25,164 nt of DNA from JACRPZ01 sp040758255 (GTDB lineage: Bacteria; Nitrospirota; Thermodesulfovibrionia; UBA6902): contig JBFLVX010000020.1 in NCBI GenBank assembly GCA_040758255.1, positions 1-25,164 on the forward strand. The letters run 5' to 3'. Below are positions 7,908 through 16,574 of the stretch, one piece after another. Numbering within the stretch: the stretch's first letter is position 1; each line of letters begins with the position of its first letter. The translations under genes were made by a program, and so were the position numbers. The notes beneath the pieces are model-generated. The model did not search any database. It had not been told where the DNA came from and saw only the letters and a program-made list of their open reading frames with translations.

Positions 7908-7938
7908 TAATGTAAAAAGAGCGCGGCCAAATCAAACG

Positions 7939-8850
7939 CTAAGAACTCAGGAGTTTGTCAAAAGGATAACTCTTCAGGAACGAAATAAATCTTTCCACTG
8001 TATGTGAAGACTCCTTGGCCTTCCGGCGCAGCAAAGAGAAATCCCTGACAAATCGCTCCTCCTTAAACATCGCTGTCTTGAGAGTGCCATACCGCTTCTC
8101 CTTCTTGGCCGCCCACATTGAGACTATTGATACCCCAAGTCCTTCTTCTACAGCGCCCTTTATTGATTCAGTGCTTCCCATTATAAGCGCTATCTTGATC
8201 TGCTGAGGGGATATGCCGTGCTTTGTAAAATATTTCTCGATCATCTGCCTTGTCCCGGAACCTTCTTCCCTGAATATTAAAGGCTCTTTTGCAAGCGCCA
8301 TAACTGAAAGATTTGACTTGTTCGCCCATTGGTGAGAAGGCGGCATTATAAGCACCATCTCGTCAGACATGAGTTTTTCAGCAACCAGCTTCTGCTTCTT
8401 AACTTCTCCCTCAACCAGCCCGACATCAACATTGGCCGCGTTCAGATACTCGACAATGCTCTTTGAGTTGGCTATATGAATATGTACCCCGACCTTGGGA
8501 TGTTTTCTCTTGAATTCCGCGACAACAGCAGGCAGGACATAATTGCCTATCGTGGAACTGGCGCCTACTGAGATAACGCCTTTGGTAAGCCCTGTAAAAC
8601 TTCCTATCTCTTTTTCTGCGGCAGAGTAAAGAGAGTTTATCTCTTTTGCATACCTGTAGAGCATCTCGCCGGACTTGGTAAGGGTAATAATACATCCTGA
8701 ACGGTTGAAGAGCTTTGTTCCATACGTCTCTTCAAGCGCCTGGATCTGAAGGCTGACAGCAGGCTGTGTAAGGCGGATTATCTCGGATGCCCTTGAGAAA
8801 CTCTTTGTCTCTGCTACGATACAGAAAACTTTTAACTTATGATCGTCCAT
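7939..8850 (-). CDS. LysR-family transcriptional regulator
   Basis: A 303-residue regulator. The winged helix-turn-helix occupies about residues 5-62 (KVFCIVAETKSFSRASEIIRL, then TQPAVSLQIQALE) and the substrate-binding domain about 90-295 (GVISVGASSTIGNYVLP, EEGSGTRQMIE). The style resembles the CysL/CbbR-like branch, whose members include regulators of sulfur or carbon assimilation, but the ligand cannot be assigned. No divergently transcribed target gene is adjacent, unlike typical LysR genes. It has a strong promoter with a dyad inside the spacer, which suggests autoregulation. The ribosome site is aaaggg. Whether it controls the nearby sulfate-reduction cluster is unknown. Confidence 0.9.
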   Translation of the reverse strand: MDDHKLKVFCIVAETKSFSRASEIIRLTQPAVSLQIQALEETYGTKLFNRSGCIITLTKSGEMLYRYAKEINSLYSAAEKEIGSFTGLTKGVISVGASSTIGNYVLPAVVAEFKRKHPKVGVHIHIANSKSIVEYLNAANVDVGLVEGEVKKQKLVAEKLMSDEMVLIMPPSHQWANKSNLSVMALAKEPLIFREEGSGTRQMIEKYFTKHGISPQQIKIALIMGSTESIKGAVEEGLGVSIVSMWAAKKEKRYGTLKTAMFKEERFVRDFSLLRRKAKESSHTVERFISFLKSYPFDKLLSS

Positions 8851-8874
8851 TTTTTCCCTTTCATAGAGAATATA

Positions 8875-8903
8875 ATTTTAGCTTATTAAATCATAAGTGT
8901 CAA
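8875..8903 (-). promoter_or_regulatory. Promoter of the LysR gene
   Basis: On the minus strand there is a perfect -35 box TTGACA (8903-8898), a 17-bp spacer and TAAAAT (8880-8875), five of six bases matching the -10 consensus. The predicted start near 8868 leaves a short leader carrying the ribosome site of the LysR gene. A second TTGACA (8919-8914) lies 10 bp further upstream at the end of the RNase H gene, without a good -10 partner. Confidence 0.75.
8882..8897. promoter_or_regulatory. Dyad inside the LysR promoter spacer, possible autoregulatory site
   Basis: CTTAT, a 6-bp spacer and ATAAG form a perfect dyad that fills the spacer between the -35 and -10 boxes. LysR proteins bind AT-rich interrupted dyads and commonly repress their own genes. 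The dyad is seen; binding is inferred. Confidence 0.4.
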
Positions 8904-8915
8904 TTATTATCTTTG

Positions 8916-9338
8916 TCAAGCCCTCCTCTGCTTCACAGCTTTTGTTGCAAGGGCATCAGCCTCTTTATTCATCTCCCTCATTACATGAGAAACAGTGAAA
9001 CTATCGAACTCCGCCAGAAGTTTTTTTGCCCTCATCCAGAGCGGCATCAAGTTTACATTCTTCACCTTATAAAGTCCGTTTATCTGTTTTACTACAAGCT
9101 CTGAATCAAGGAAAAACTTTACTCTCTTTATCCCCAACGATCTCGCCTCTTCAAGCCCCCTTATAAATGCCGAATACTCTGCAACATTATTTGTTGCGAT
9201 GCCAATATATTCAGATATCCTGCAAGCAGGGCTGCCGTCATGGAGATTAATAACCACACCGATCCCGGCATTGCCCGGGTTTCCGCTGGAGGCCCCGTCA
9301 CAGAATATTTCTGCATGTTTTGTTTCTTTTGTATGCAA
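8916..9338 (-). CDS. RNase H-like protein (RNase HI family)
   Basis: A 140-residue single-domain RNase H-fold protein expected to cut the RNA strand of RNA-DNA hybrids. The four acidic metal ligands are present: D14 (FCDGASSGNPG), E54 (NNVAEYSA), D78 (FLDSELVV) and D128 (NKEADALA). The basic protrusion of E. coli RNase HI is absent, so it belongs to the short bacterial/archaeal-type group. The start is a TTG at 9338 preceded by AGGGAG; there is no in-frame ATG early enough to preserve the first catalytic strand. It lies between the hppA terminator and the LysR gene and is probably an independent unit. Confidence 0.88.
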   Translation of the reverse strand: MHTKETKHAEIFCDGASSGNPGNAGIGVVINLHDGSPACRISEYIGIATNNVAEYSAFIRGLEEARSLGIKRVKFFLDSELVVKQINGLYKVKNVNLMPLWMRAKKLLAEFDSFTVSHVMREMNKEADALATKAVKQRRA

Positions 9339-9401
9339 ACAGTCTCCCTCTTTTTTTATAAATCAGCAATTCCAGATTGCAATTAAGATGGCGCTAAAAC
9401 C

Positions 9402-9494
9402 ACCACACCTACCCCTCCTTAACAAAGGGGGGGAGTTATTAATACCCAAAAGCTCCTCTCCTAATTTTAGGAGGGGATTAAGGGGTGGTAAGGT
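9402..9494. repeat. Double-hairpin palindromic intergenic repeat
   Basis: An approximately 93-bp element bounded by imperfect inverted ends (left ACCTACCCCTCCTTAA, right TTAAGGGGTGGTAAGGT) contains two hairpins. The first pairs CCCCTCCTT (9412-9420) with AAGGGGGGG (9425-9433) around an AACA loop. The second pairs 9454-9464 with 9467-9477 around the AATTTT centre. The GC-rich ends and two-hairpin layout are typical of dispersed non-coding repeats that occur in many copies per genome; copy number cannot be judged here because no second copy is in the window. It lies between the RNase H gene and the hppA terminator. Confidence 0.65.
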
Positions 9495-9509
9495 ATCAAT
9501 AACCCATAC

Positions 9510-9546
9510 AAAAAGAAGGCTGTCCCGAATTTACAGGACAGCCTTC
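9510..9546 (-). terminator. Intrinsic terminator after hppA
   Basis: A perfect 11-bp stem (9515-9525 with 9536-9546), a 10-nt loop and, on the minus strand, a run of five T directly after the stem lie 23 bp past the hppA stop. This is a strong rho-independent terminator and marks the end of the sulfate-reduction transcript. Confidence 0.88.
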
Positions 9547-9569
9547 CGGATTCAACTTTAATAAACTCC

Positions 9570-11648
9570 CTATATCAAAGGCACGATAAGAAGCGCGACG
9601 ATATTTATAACCTTGATCATCGGGTTGATAGCGGGGCCTGCCGTATCCTTGTAAGGATCGCCGACTGTATCGCCAGTAACAGAGGCTTTGTGACCGTCGC
9701 TGCCCTTCTTATGCATCTTACCGCTGTCATCGGTAACGCCGTCTTCAAAGGACTTCTTTGCAGTGTCCCATGCGCCGCCGCCGCTTGTCATGGCAATCGC
9801 CTGGAAGAGTCCGGTCAGGATACTTCCAATAAGAACGCCGCCAAGGGCTTCCCTGCCAAGCGTAAAGCCGACTACGATAGGAACAACAACCGGGATAAGA
9901 GCGGGAACCATCATCTGTTTGATAGCGCCTTTTGTTACAATGTCAACGCACTTGCCGTATTCCGGCTTTGCCTTGTATTCCATAATGCCGGGGATCTCCC
10001 TGAACTGCCTTCTGACTTCCTCAACAATGCTGCCTGCCGCCTTACCAACAGCCTCCATGAGGAGTGAGCCGAAATAATAAGGGAGCAGTCCGCCGATGAA
10101 GAGGCCTGCCAGAACCATCGGGTTTGAAAGGTCAAAAAGGATAGTCTCGCTGAAAGACCTTGAATACTCTGCGAAAAGAACAAGTGCCGCAAGGCCTGCT
10201 GATCCGATAGCATAACCCTTAGTGACAGCCTTTGTCGTATTTCCGACTGCATCTAATGGGTCAGTGATATTACGTATCTCTTCAGGCAGTCCTGACATCT
10301 CTGCGATACCGCCTGCATTGTCAGTTATCGGCCCGTAAGAATCAATAGCGACAACAATTCCTGTCATTGAAAGCATCGAGACCGCTGACAAAGCGATAGC
10401 AAAAAGGCCGCCGGTCGCATCACCATCAAACCCGCCGCCTAATGAATAAGCGCCCAGGATAGAGGCAACAATAACTATAACAGGCGCGCCGGTTGACTTC
10501 ATGCTGACCGCAAGTCCTGCGATAACGTTCGTGCCGTGGCCGGTCAGGCTGGCCTTTGCTATATGCTTAACAGGGCCATATTCCTTGGCGGTGAAATATT
10601 CAGTTATAGCCACGATCAGGCCGGTCAATGCGAGTCCGATAAGCGCCATAAGGAAAACATTCATCTGCGTAAATGACGGATGCGCGGCTAATGAAGCCTG
10701 CGCTGACGGGTCTTTCAGGAATTCGCCCGTAACAATATAAAACGTTATTGCAGCGAGAACTCCGGCAACAGCAAGCCCTTTATAGAGGGCGCCCATGATA
10801 TACTGATTTTTACCGAGTTTAACCGCAAAGGTTCCGATAATAGAAGCTATGATAGATATTCCGCCGAGCAGCATCGGGAATTCCACCCATGCGCTGTCAG
10901 CGCCGAAAACCGTCTTGGCAAGCAGCATCGCTGCAACAAGCGTAACAGTGTATGTCTCATAAAGGTCAGCTGCCATGCCTGCGCAGTCGCCGACGTTGTC
11001 ACCGACGTTGTCTGCGATAACAGCCGGGTTTCTCGGGTCGTCTTCAGGAATTCCTGCTTCAACCTTTCCAACAAGGTCCGCTCCTACGTCAGCAGCCTTT
11101 GTGTAGATACCGCCTGCGATACGGGCAAACACGCTCATGAGCGAACACCCGAAACCGAGACCTATCAGCGCATGGAATGCCTGTTCAGGAGCTGACTGTT
11201 TTGCAATAGTATAAAACCCGGCAAGGCCGATAATTCCAAGGCCGACAACCATAACGCCGGTAACCGAACCGCCCTTAAACGCAAGGCCGAGCGCTGCCTG
11301 AAGGCCCCTGCTTGCAGCCGCTGTTGTACGAACATTTGCCCTGACTGTAACCCACATACCCACAAAACCGGCAAGCGCGGAACCGACTGTCCCAATTACA
11401 AAACCGGCAGCAGCCCATGCTCCGAGCTGCGGTATAGCTGCGATAGCGATCACCAGAATCACCGCAACTATCGCAACAGTCTTGTATTCGCGTGCAAGGA
11501 ACGCATATGCCCCCTCTTTAACCGCGTTAGATATCTCCTGCATCTTGGCATTGCCGGCATCCTGTTTTGATACCCAGATTGCTGTTACAATAGAGTACAA
11601 AACACCCAGCGCGCCGCAGAATAGCGCAAACATAATTGTACTTGTCAT
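9570..11648 (-). CDS. hppA: Membrane-bound proton-pumping pyrophosphatase, K+-independent type
   Basis: A 692-residue integral membrane pyrophosphatase with about 16 helices that couples PPi hydrolysis to ion pumping. The PPi/Mg-binding motifs are intact: DVGADLVGKVE (187-197), IPEDDPRNPAVIADNVGDNVGD (200-221), YGPITDNAGGIAEM (438-451) and the late SVTGDTVGDPYKDTAGPA. The GNTTKAVTKG segment carries K473 and T476. These match the Lys/Thr pair (460/463 in Carboxydothermus numbering) that marks K+-independent H+-pumps, where K+-dependent enzymes have Ala. Placed after qmoC, it should recover energy from the PPi released by Sat. The start has GGGAGGT upstream; a 74-bp gap separates it from qmoC. 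Confidence 0.97.
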   Translation of the reverse strand: MTSTIMFALFCGALGVLYSIVTAIWVSKQDAGNAKMQEISNAVKEGAYAFLAREYKTVAIVAVILVIAIAAIPQLGAWAAAGFVIGTVGSALAGFVGMWVTVRANVRTTAAASRGLQAALGLAFKGGSVTGVMVVGLGIIGLAGFYTIAKQSAPEQAFHALIGLGFGCSLMSVFARIAGGIYTKAADVGADLVGKVEAGIPEDDPRNPAVIADNVGDNVGDCAGMAADLYETYTVTLVAAMLLAKTVFGADSAWVEFPMLLGGISIIASIIGTFAVKLGKNQYIMGALYKGLAVAGVLAAITFYIVTGEFLKDPSAQASLAAHPSFTQMNVFLMALIGLALTGLIVAITEYFTAKEYGPVKHIAKASLTGHGTNVIAGLAVSMKSTGAPVIVIVASILGAYSLGGGFDGDATGGLFAIALSAVSMLSMTGIVVAIDSYGPITDNAGGIAEMSGLPEEIRNITDPLDAVGNTTKAVTKGYAIGSAGLAALVLFAEYSRSFSETILFDLSNPMVLAGLFIGGLLPYYFGSLLMEAVGKAAGSIVEEVRRQFREIPGIMEYKAKPEYGKCVDIVTKGAIKQMMVPALIPVVVPIVVGFTLGREALGGVLIGSILTGLFQAIAMTSGGGAWDTAKKSFEDGVTDDSGKMHKKGSDGHKASVTGDTVGDPYKDTAGPAINPMIKVINIVALLIVPLI

Positions 11649-11722
11649 CTTTTACCTCCCCCTTTTAATTAATTGTAACTATTAATCTTGTTTGTTAATC
11701 TCTTTGTTATTACGGCAGTCCG

Positions 11723-12880
11723 CTAAGAAACAACCTCTGCCTCTGTCTTTATCTGCACGGCCGCTTCAGCCTCTCTTCCTGAATACTTATTGAAAGTAAT
11801 CGCAGCGCCCCTGTAAAACATGTGCGCGAGTTTTGAGAACGGAAGGTAGACGAACAACGACAGTATAAAAACAAGGTGAATGAAGTACACAGGATATGCG
11901 ATGCCGCCGATTCCCATAACACGCGTGGCCCATGAAAGGATTCCCGACGCCATGATAACGCCTATAATAGTTATAAGAAGCCAGTCAAAATAGCTTCCGA
12001 TGCCGACCTTCTCAGCATTCTTGAACCTGTTGTTTATCATAAGAACAACGCCCAGCAAAAGACCTATCGCGCCGATGAGCCCGAAGATTTTAACAGGGGT
12101 TCCGTAGCCGAAACTGAAGGGCGACTCCATATGAAGAATATCAATATAGAGAACCCCTAAAGCTGTGGCAATCCCAAGCATTACAAAACTGTAGAAGACA
12201 AGGAAATGCGAGGTGAACCTGTCTTTGCTTACCCCGCAGGTTTTGAATTTTGAATGGCTCAATATCTCCTGTGCCGCTGCTGATATGCTGCCTCCAAGGT
12301 CTCCTGATCTCACCCCAGCCGCCTTCTTCATATCACCCCAGAATTTTATGACGCCGAGGATGCCGACAATCGCGCCGAACATGAACGCAGGGACAAAGAT
12401 AAGCTGTATCTGAAGAGTTGAGGCAAGATATGAGAACTTGATCTCCTCTTCATTCGGGATAAAGGTCCCGTCAGCAGAGAGTATCACGCCAAGCAGGATG
12501 GCAGGCAGAAGAAAGATGAGCCATATCAGCGCCTTGTTGTTCACCATATTAACGAGAAATGACGGCGATGAGTACTCTTTAATCGTCTGTTTTCTGATAG
12601 CGCCTAAGACCTCGCCGGGCTTTGCTCCCCTCGGACAATACGCAGTGCAGTCATTGCACTGATGGCAGAGCCAGACATCGGGATTTCCGGCAAACTTCTC
12701 CTTCAAACCCCACTGCGCCCATATCATCTCTTTTCTGGGGAATGGATTCTTGCCGGGTGTTACATTGCATACCACCGAGCAGGTTGCGCACTGATAGCAC
12801 TTTTTGAGAGACTCGCCCCCTGCCGCCATAACGCCTTTTACAAAATCCAGATCAGGTTTTATAACTGTAGCTTCAGCCAT
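11723..12880 (-). CDS. qmoC: Quinone-interacting membrane oxidoreductase subunit QmoC
   Basis: A 385-residue fusion of an HdrC-like iron-sulfur domain and a NarI-like cytochrome b membrane domain; it links the quinone pool to QmoAB and hence to APS reductase. The N-terminus carries two 4Fe-4S motifs: CYQCATCSVVCNVTP (near 38) and CHQCNDCTAYCPRG (near 72). About five to six hydrophobic helices follow between residues 115 and 355, with histidines (for example in SHFLVFYSF and YFIHLVFI) that could bind haem b. AGGAGGT precedes the ATG. A 114-bp gap holding a heptamer-repeat hairpin separates it from qmoB. Confidence 0.95.
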   Translation of the reverse strand: MAEATVIKPDLDFVKGVMAAGGESLKKCYQCATCSVVCNVTPGKNPFPRKEMIWAQWGLKEKFAGNPDVWLCHQCNDCTAYCPRGAKPGEVLGAIRKQTIKEYSSPSFLVNMVNNKALIWLIFLLPAILLGVILSADGTFIPNEEEIKFSYLASTLQIQLIFVPAFMFGAIVGILGVIKFWGDMKKAAGVRSGDLGGSISAAAQEILSHSKFKTCGVSKDRFTSHFLVFYSFVMLGIATALGVLYIDILHMESPFSFGYGTPVKIFGLIGAIGLLLGVVLMINNRFKNAEKVGIGSYFDWLLITIIGVIMASGILSWATRVMGIGGIAYPVYFIHLVFILSLFVYLPFSKLAHMFYRGAAITFNKYSGREAEAAVQIKTEAEVVS

Positions 12881-12900
12881 CTATTACCTCCTATATTACG

Positions 12901-12990
12901 AAGGTAGTTAAGTAGACGGTAGTACGTAGTTAAGGTAAGCGGTTTCAATATCCTCCCCTTTGCTACTCACTACTCACTACTTACTACTTG
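12901..12990. repeat. Facing heptamer arrays between qmoB and qmoC
   Basis: The plus strand has four NNNGTAG heptamers in 12901-12929 (one extra base after the first). The complementary strand reads four more NNNGTAG heptamers from 12990 to 12963 (CAAGTAG, TAAGTAG, TGAGTAG, TGAGTAG). The two arrays face each other and could pair into an imperfect hairpin with a loop of about 30 nt. It occupies nearly the whole qmoB-qmoC gap, starting 5 nt after the qmoB stop. Function is unknown; it may be a dispersed small repeat or an mRNA-stability hairpin. Confidence 0.7.
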
Positions 12991-12994
12991 TTTC

Positions 12995-15235
12995 TTAGAA
13001 TTCTTTAAACGGGTTCGGGTCAAACCCTTCCATCTTCTCAACATAGTCATTCAATATCTTAGGAAGCCTGTCATAATCAGCTATTGAAAGCTGAACCAGT
13101 TCCACCCTCTCAGGCTCAAGCTGAAGCCTGCCAAGCGTCTCCTGAAGTTTTCCGAGCCTTTCCTTGGCAAGCTCACTGCCCCTTATAAAGTGGCACTGGT
13201 AATTCTCCCCGAACTTGCATCCCATAAGTATCATGCCGTCAATGCCTTTTGAGAGTGCGTCCGCGATCCACGCAAGGTTCAGGTTTCCAAGACACCTGAC
13301 AGGGACAAACCTGATTGCAGAAGGCAGCTTTTCCCTTTTCATGGCTGCCGCATCCAGAGCAGGGTATGCGTCATTTTCGCATACAAGACCGATAAGCCTC
13401 AAACCCTCTTCAGGCACATCTATGTTCTTGAACATGGATGAAATCATGTTGATACTGAAGTCTTTAAAGTTAATAACACGTTCAGGACATGAGCCAAGAC
13501 ATGTGCCGCATCTCCTGCATCGTGTCATCTTATGGAACGGTGTGCCTTTGGCGTCCTCTTCAATTGCGCTGAAAGGACACTCCTCTGTGCATCTTTTGCA
13601 TGATGTGCACTTCTGGAGGTTCACCTCAGGATAGGTCTTATCCCACGCCCTTGGGTGGATTGAATACCCGTTTGCAACAGCCTCTACACACTGGACCGCC
13701 TTCATCGCTGCGCCAAGACCGTCTTCAATGCTGCTGCTCATATTCATCGGCTGTCTTATACTTCCGGCCGCAAATATTCCGGTCCTTCTCGTCTCATACT
13801 GGAAGCAGATATAATTTGAATCCGTAAACCCGTACGCCTCCTCAAGTATTGGGAGTTCAGGTCCCTGCTTGTATTCAAGGTTTAGTATATTGGGAACCTT
13901 GTGTTGTTCAAGCACCGCATTCGGATCCGGTTTTCCGCCTGAGGCCTTCAGCTTATCGTCAAACTTCACCTTCCACTCTGCGAGCAGATCAGCGTCTATC
14001 CTTGTATTCGGCACCATGCCTGTAGCAAGCACTACAAGATCAGCCTCGATCTTTACATCCCCGCCAAGCAGGGTATCCTTCACCTCAACATAAAGATTCC
14101 CGCCGGATGCATCGCTGACGCCGGCAACCTCCCCTTTTGTGAGCATGACACCAGCATCATCCTGTATCTTCTTATAGAAGAGCTCATACTCTCCGGGGGT
14201 CCTTATGTCTTTATATAATATGTAAGCCATGGCATCGGGATTCATCTGCCTCACATAAGCAGCCTGCTTGAGTGATGTCTGGCAGCAGTAAGATGAGCAA
14301 TAAGGGAGATGGTTTGCGTCGCGTGAGCCCGCGCACTGTATGAATGCCACCCTCTTTGCCTCTTTTCCGTCAGAAGGCCTTGTTATCTTGCCCTTTAATG
14401 CCATCTCCTCCATCTCAACATTGGTTATGACATTAGGTTTGCCGTAGCCGAGATGCTCAAGTTTATTTGCATCATAAGGCCTCCAGCCTGCGGCGAGTAT
14501 TACCGCGCCTGCCTTCTTCTCCTGCGTGCCTCCTGAGGTCTTAATAGATATGTCATACTGTCCGGGAACACCCGAAATCTTTTCTATCTCAGATGAGGTC
14601 AGCACCTCAATATTTTTATTAGACTTTACACTCTCAATAACAGACTTCACTGTGGGCTCTTCAAGGCTCTCAAACGGATAGGTCTGAGGAAGCTGTTTGT
14701 AGACCTTTGACGCCCAGCCGCCAAGCCCCGCGTTCTTTTCAACAAGTGTTACCTTATAACCTGCATCTGCGGCTCCAAGCGCCGAGGTCAGGCCTGTGAT
14801 GCCGCCTCCGATAACGAGTATGTCTTTGTTCGGCCCTTCGAGCATGAAGGGCTCAGGAAGAAACGAGTTCTTTGCTTTCTGTATGCCCATCCTTACATAA
14901 TCTTCGGCAAGCGCCTGCGTATCTTCATCATTCGGCGTCTGCGTCCATGCAACAAACTCCCTGATATTTGCCCTCTCCACTACAGTGCCGGGAAAGGTAA
15001 ATTCAACATGTTTTGCACGGGGAGAACATGCGACAACGAGGGCAGTGTTCATACCTTCATTTGCTATATCATTTTTTATAAGACTTAAACCCTCAGGACT
15101 GCAAAGGACATCATGAGACTTAAAGACAGGGATCTTGTACTCCTTCTCCGCAACCTTAAGCAGCTTGTCAACGTCAACGGTCTCCGCAATATTGCAGCCT
15201 TTGCATATATAAACGCCTATCTTCTGATCCGCCAT
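12995..15235 (-). CDS. qmoB: Quinone-interacting membrane oxidoreductase subunit QmoB
   Basis: A 746-residue HdrA-like flavoprotein with an added MvhD-like C-terminus. The N-terminal region (1-130) has HdrA-type cysteines (CKGC, LCSPEG, CSPRA). An FAD-binding Rossmann motif follows (ILVIGGGITGLTSALGAADA, about 139-158). Two 4Fe-4S motifs (CTSCKRCTEECP, CRRCGTCLGSCP) lie near 580-630. The end (VPVRCLGNLN, MGCKFGENYQCHF) is the MvhD-like 2Fe-2S region. It carries electrons between QmoC/QmoA and AprBA. Its start overlaps the qmoA stop in TAATG, with AAGGAGG inside qmoA, so the two subunits are coupled. Confidence 0.96.
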   Translation of the reverse strand: MADQKIGVYICKGCNIAETVDVDKLLKVAEKEYKIPVFKSHDVLCSPEGLSLIKNDIANEGMNTALVVACSPRAKHVEFTFPGTVVERANIREFVAWTQTPNDEDTQALAEDYVRMGIQKAKNSFLPEPFMLEGPNKDILVIGGGITGLTSALGAADAGYKVTLVEKNAGLGGWASKVYKQLPQTYPFESLEEPTVKSVIESVKSNKNIEVLTSSEIEKISGVPGQYDISIKTSGGTQEKKAGAVILAAGWRPYDANKLEHLGYGKPNVITNVEMEEMALKGKITRPSDGKEAKRVAFIQCAGSRDANHLPYCSSYCCQTSLKQAAYVRQMNPDAMAYILYKDIRTPGEYELFYKKIQDDAGVMLTKGEVAGVSDASGGNLYVEVKDTLLGGDVKIEADLVVLATGMVPNTRIDADLLAEWKVKFDDKLKASGGKPDPNAVLEQHKVPNILNLEYKQGPELPILEEAYGFTDSNYICFQYETRRTGIFAAGSIRQPMNMSSSIEDGLGAAMKAVQCVEAVANGYSIHPRAWDKTYPEVNLQKCTSCKRCTEECPFSAIEEDAKGTPFHKMTRCRRCGTCLGSCPERVINFKDFSINMISSMFKNIDVPEEGLRLIGLVCENDAYPALDAAAMKREKLPSAIRFVPVRCLGNLNLAWIADALSKGIDGMILMGCKFGENYQCHFIRGSELAKERLGKLQETLGRLQLEPERVELVQLSIADYDRLPKILNDYVEKMEGFDPNPFKEF

Positions 15236-16500
15236 TAGGAGTTCCTCCTTATCGTCTGAATAGCCTTAAGGGCAGCCCCTGTTGCTTCCTGCACTGACCT
15301 CGATACATCGGCAGGGCTCTTTGCGCAGCCTACCGCGTAAATGCCGCTCCCGTCCTTGCCGGGGATCACAAAGCCGTTCTTGCTGATCTTCACTTCATCC
15401 GGCAGCTTCACTTCTCCGACAGTCGGCTCCATGCCTGTTGCAAGCACGCAGAGGTCAACAGCAACCCTCACCTTTCCGCCTGCGAGTATATCTTCCGCCT
15501 CAACAATAACCTTTCCAGTTGCGGAATCTTCCTCCACCTTGGCGACTTTGCCTTTTATTAGAGAAATATTTTTGTCTTCTTTTATCTTGTTGAGGAACCT
15601 CTCATAAGAAGTTCCAGGAGTCCTCACGTCAATATAGAACATATATGCCTTTGAATCAGGATACTGCTCTCTTACATATGTTGCCTGCTTCAAAGAAGCC
15701 ATGCAGCATACTGCCGAGCAGAAGGCCAAATGGTTCTCATCCCTTGAGCCCGCGCACTGCACAAAGGCAACGCTCTTTACCTCTTTGCCGTCAGACGGCC
15801 TCGTTATCTTTCCTTTTGTAGGACCGTTGCCTGACGCCAGCCTCTCCATCACCACATTTGTAATAATGTTGGGGCTCTTGCCGAATCCGAGATTATCTAT
15901 CTTTGAAGCATCGTAAGGCTTCCAGCCTGTTGCAAGAACGATTGCGCCAGCGTTAATCTCGATAACCTCAGGTTTCATATTCAGGTCAATCGCGTCATAC
16001 TTGCAGGCATCAGCGCATTTATTGCAGCTTGATTTTTTGCATGCCGCGTCATCAATCGTATACTTAAAAGGGAAGGACTGTTCGGTCGGTATATAGGCTG
16101 CCTTTCTCTTATCAAGCCCTGCGTTTACGTCATTAGGCACCTCAATGGGACATGCTTCAGCGCACGCGTTGCAGGCAACACATTTGTCATTTACATACCG
16201 GGGGTTCAACTGAACGGATACATTATAATTACCGGCTTTTCCTTCGATTCGCTCTATTTGGGCAAGGGTGTAATAAGTAATTCTCGGATTGAACTTTACC
16301 CTTCTGTAGTTTATCTCCAATCCGCAAACAGGCGGGCAGAGCTTGGGGAAATACTTGTTCATTCTTGAGACCCTGCCGCCCAAGTAAGGGCTCTTTTCCA
16401 CAATTACAGCGTTATAACCGGCTTCAGCCGCTTCAACTGCGGTTGTCAATCCGCTGATACCGCCTCCAACAATTAAAATGCTTTTATCTTGCTCTGACAT
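15235..16500 (-). CDS. qmoA: Quinone-interacting membrane oxidoreductase subunit QmoA
   Basis: A 421-residue HdrA-like flavoprotein. The FAD motif ILIVGGGISGLTTAVEAAEA is at the very N-terminus, followed by the CPPVCGLEINYRR segment typical of QmoA/HdrA. Cysteines for iron-sulfur binding follow as CVACNACAEACP (near 110) and CKKSSCNKCADACKYDA (near 157). The ATG at 16500 is chosen because GGAGG lies 5 nt upstream; an ATG 12 bp earlier overlaps that ribosome site. It is the first qmo gene, 170 bp after aprA, across a gap with a hairpin and heptamers, so it may have partly separate expression from aprBA. Confidence 0.95.
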   Translation of the reverse strand: MSEQDKSILIVGGGISGLTTAVEAAEAGYNAVIVEKSPYLGGRVSRMNKYFPKLCPPVCGLEINYRRVKFNPRITYYTLAQIERIEGKAGNYNVSVQLNPRYVNDKCVACNACAEACPIEVPNDVNAGLDKRKAAYIPTEQSFPFKYTIDDAACKKSSCNKCADACKYDAIDLNMKPEVIEINAGAIVLATGWKPYDASKIDNLGFGKSPNIITNVVMERLASGNGPTKGKITRPSDGKEVKSVAFVQCAGSRDENHLAFCSAVCCMASLKQATYVREQYPDSKAYMFYIDVRTPGTSYERFLNKIKEDKNISLIKGKVAKVEEDSATGKVIVEAEDILAGGKVRVAVDLCVLATGMEPTVGEVKLPDEVKISKNGFVIPGKDGSGIYAVGCAKSPADVSRSVQEATGAALKAIQTIRRNS

Positions 16501-16574
16501 GAATTCCTCCATTTGCTACAGAGTTACTAAAACTATCAAAATAAATAACTGCGGGTAATGGGTTGTTTTTTATT

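Noticed and set aside
8787..9104. 105-codon plus-strand open frame over the LysR and RNase H genes
   Set aside because: Covers the start of the LysR gene and the end of the RNase H gene in antisense, with no ribosome site and no recognisable domain.
9690..10077. Overlapping plus-strand frames within hppA
   Set aside because: Antisense shadows of a highly conserved membrane protein gene.
12963..12990. Possible CRISPR-like or direct-repeat array
   Set aside because: Units are 7 bp without spacers; this is a short tandem repeat, not a CRISPR array.
15235..15237. Possible frameshift or fusion between qmoA and qmoB, both HdrA-like
   Set aside because: Both are full length with their own FAD motifs and the TAATG junction is a normal coupled start-stop overlap.
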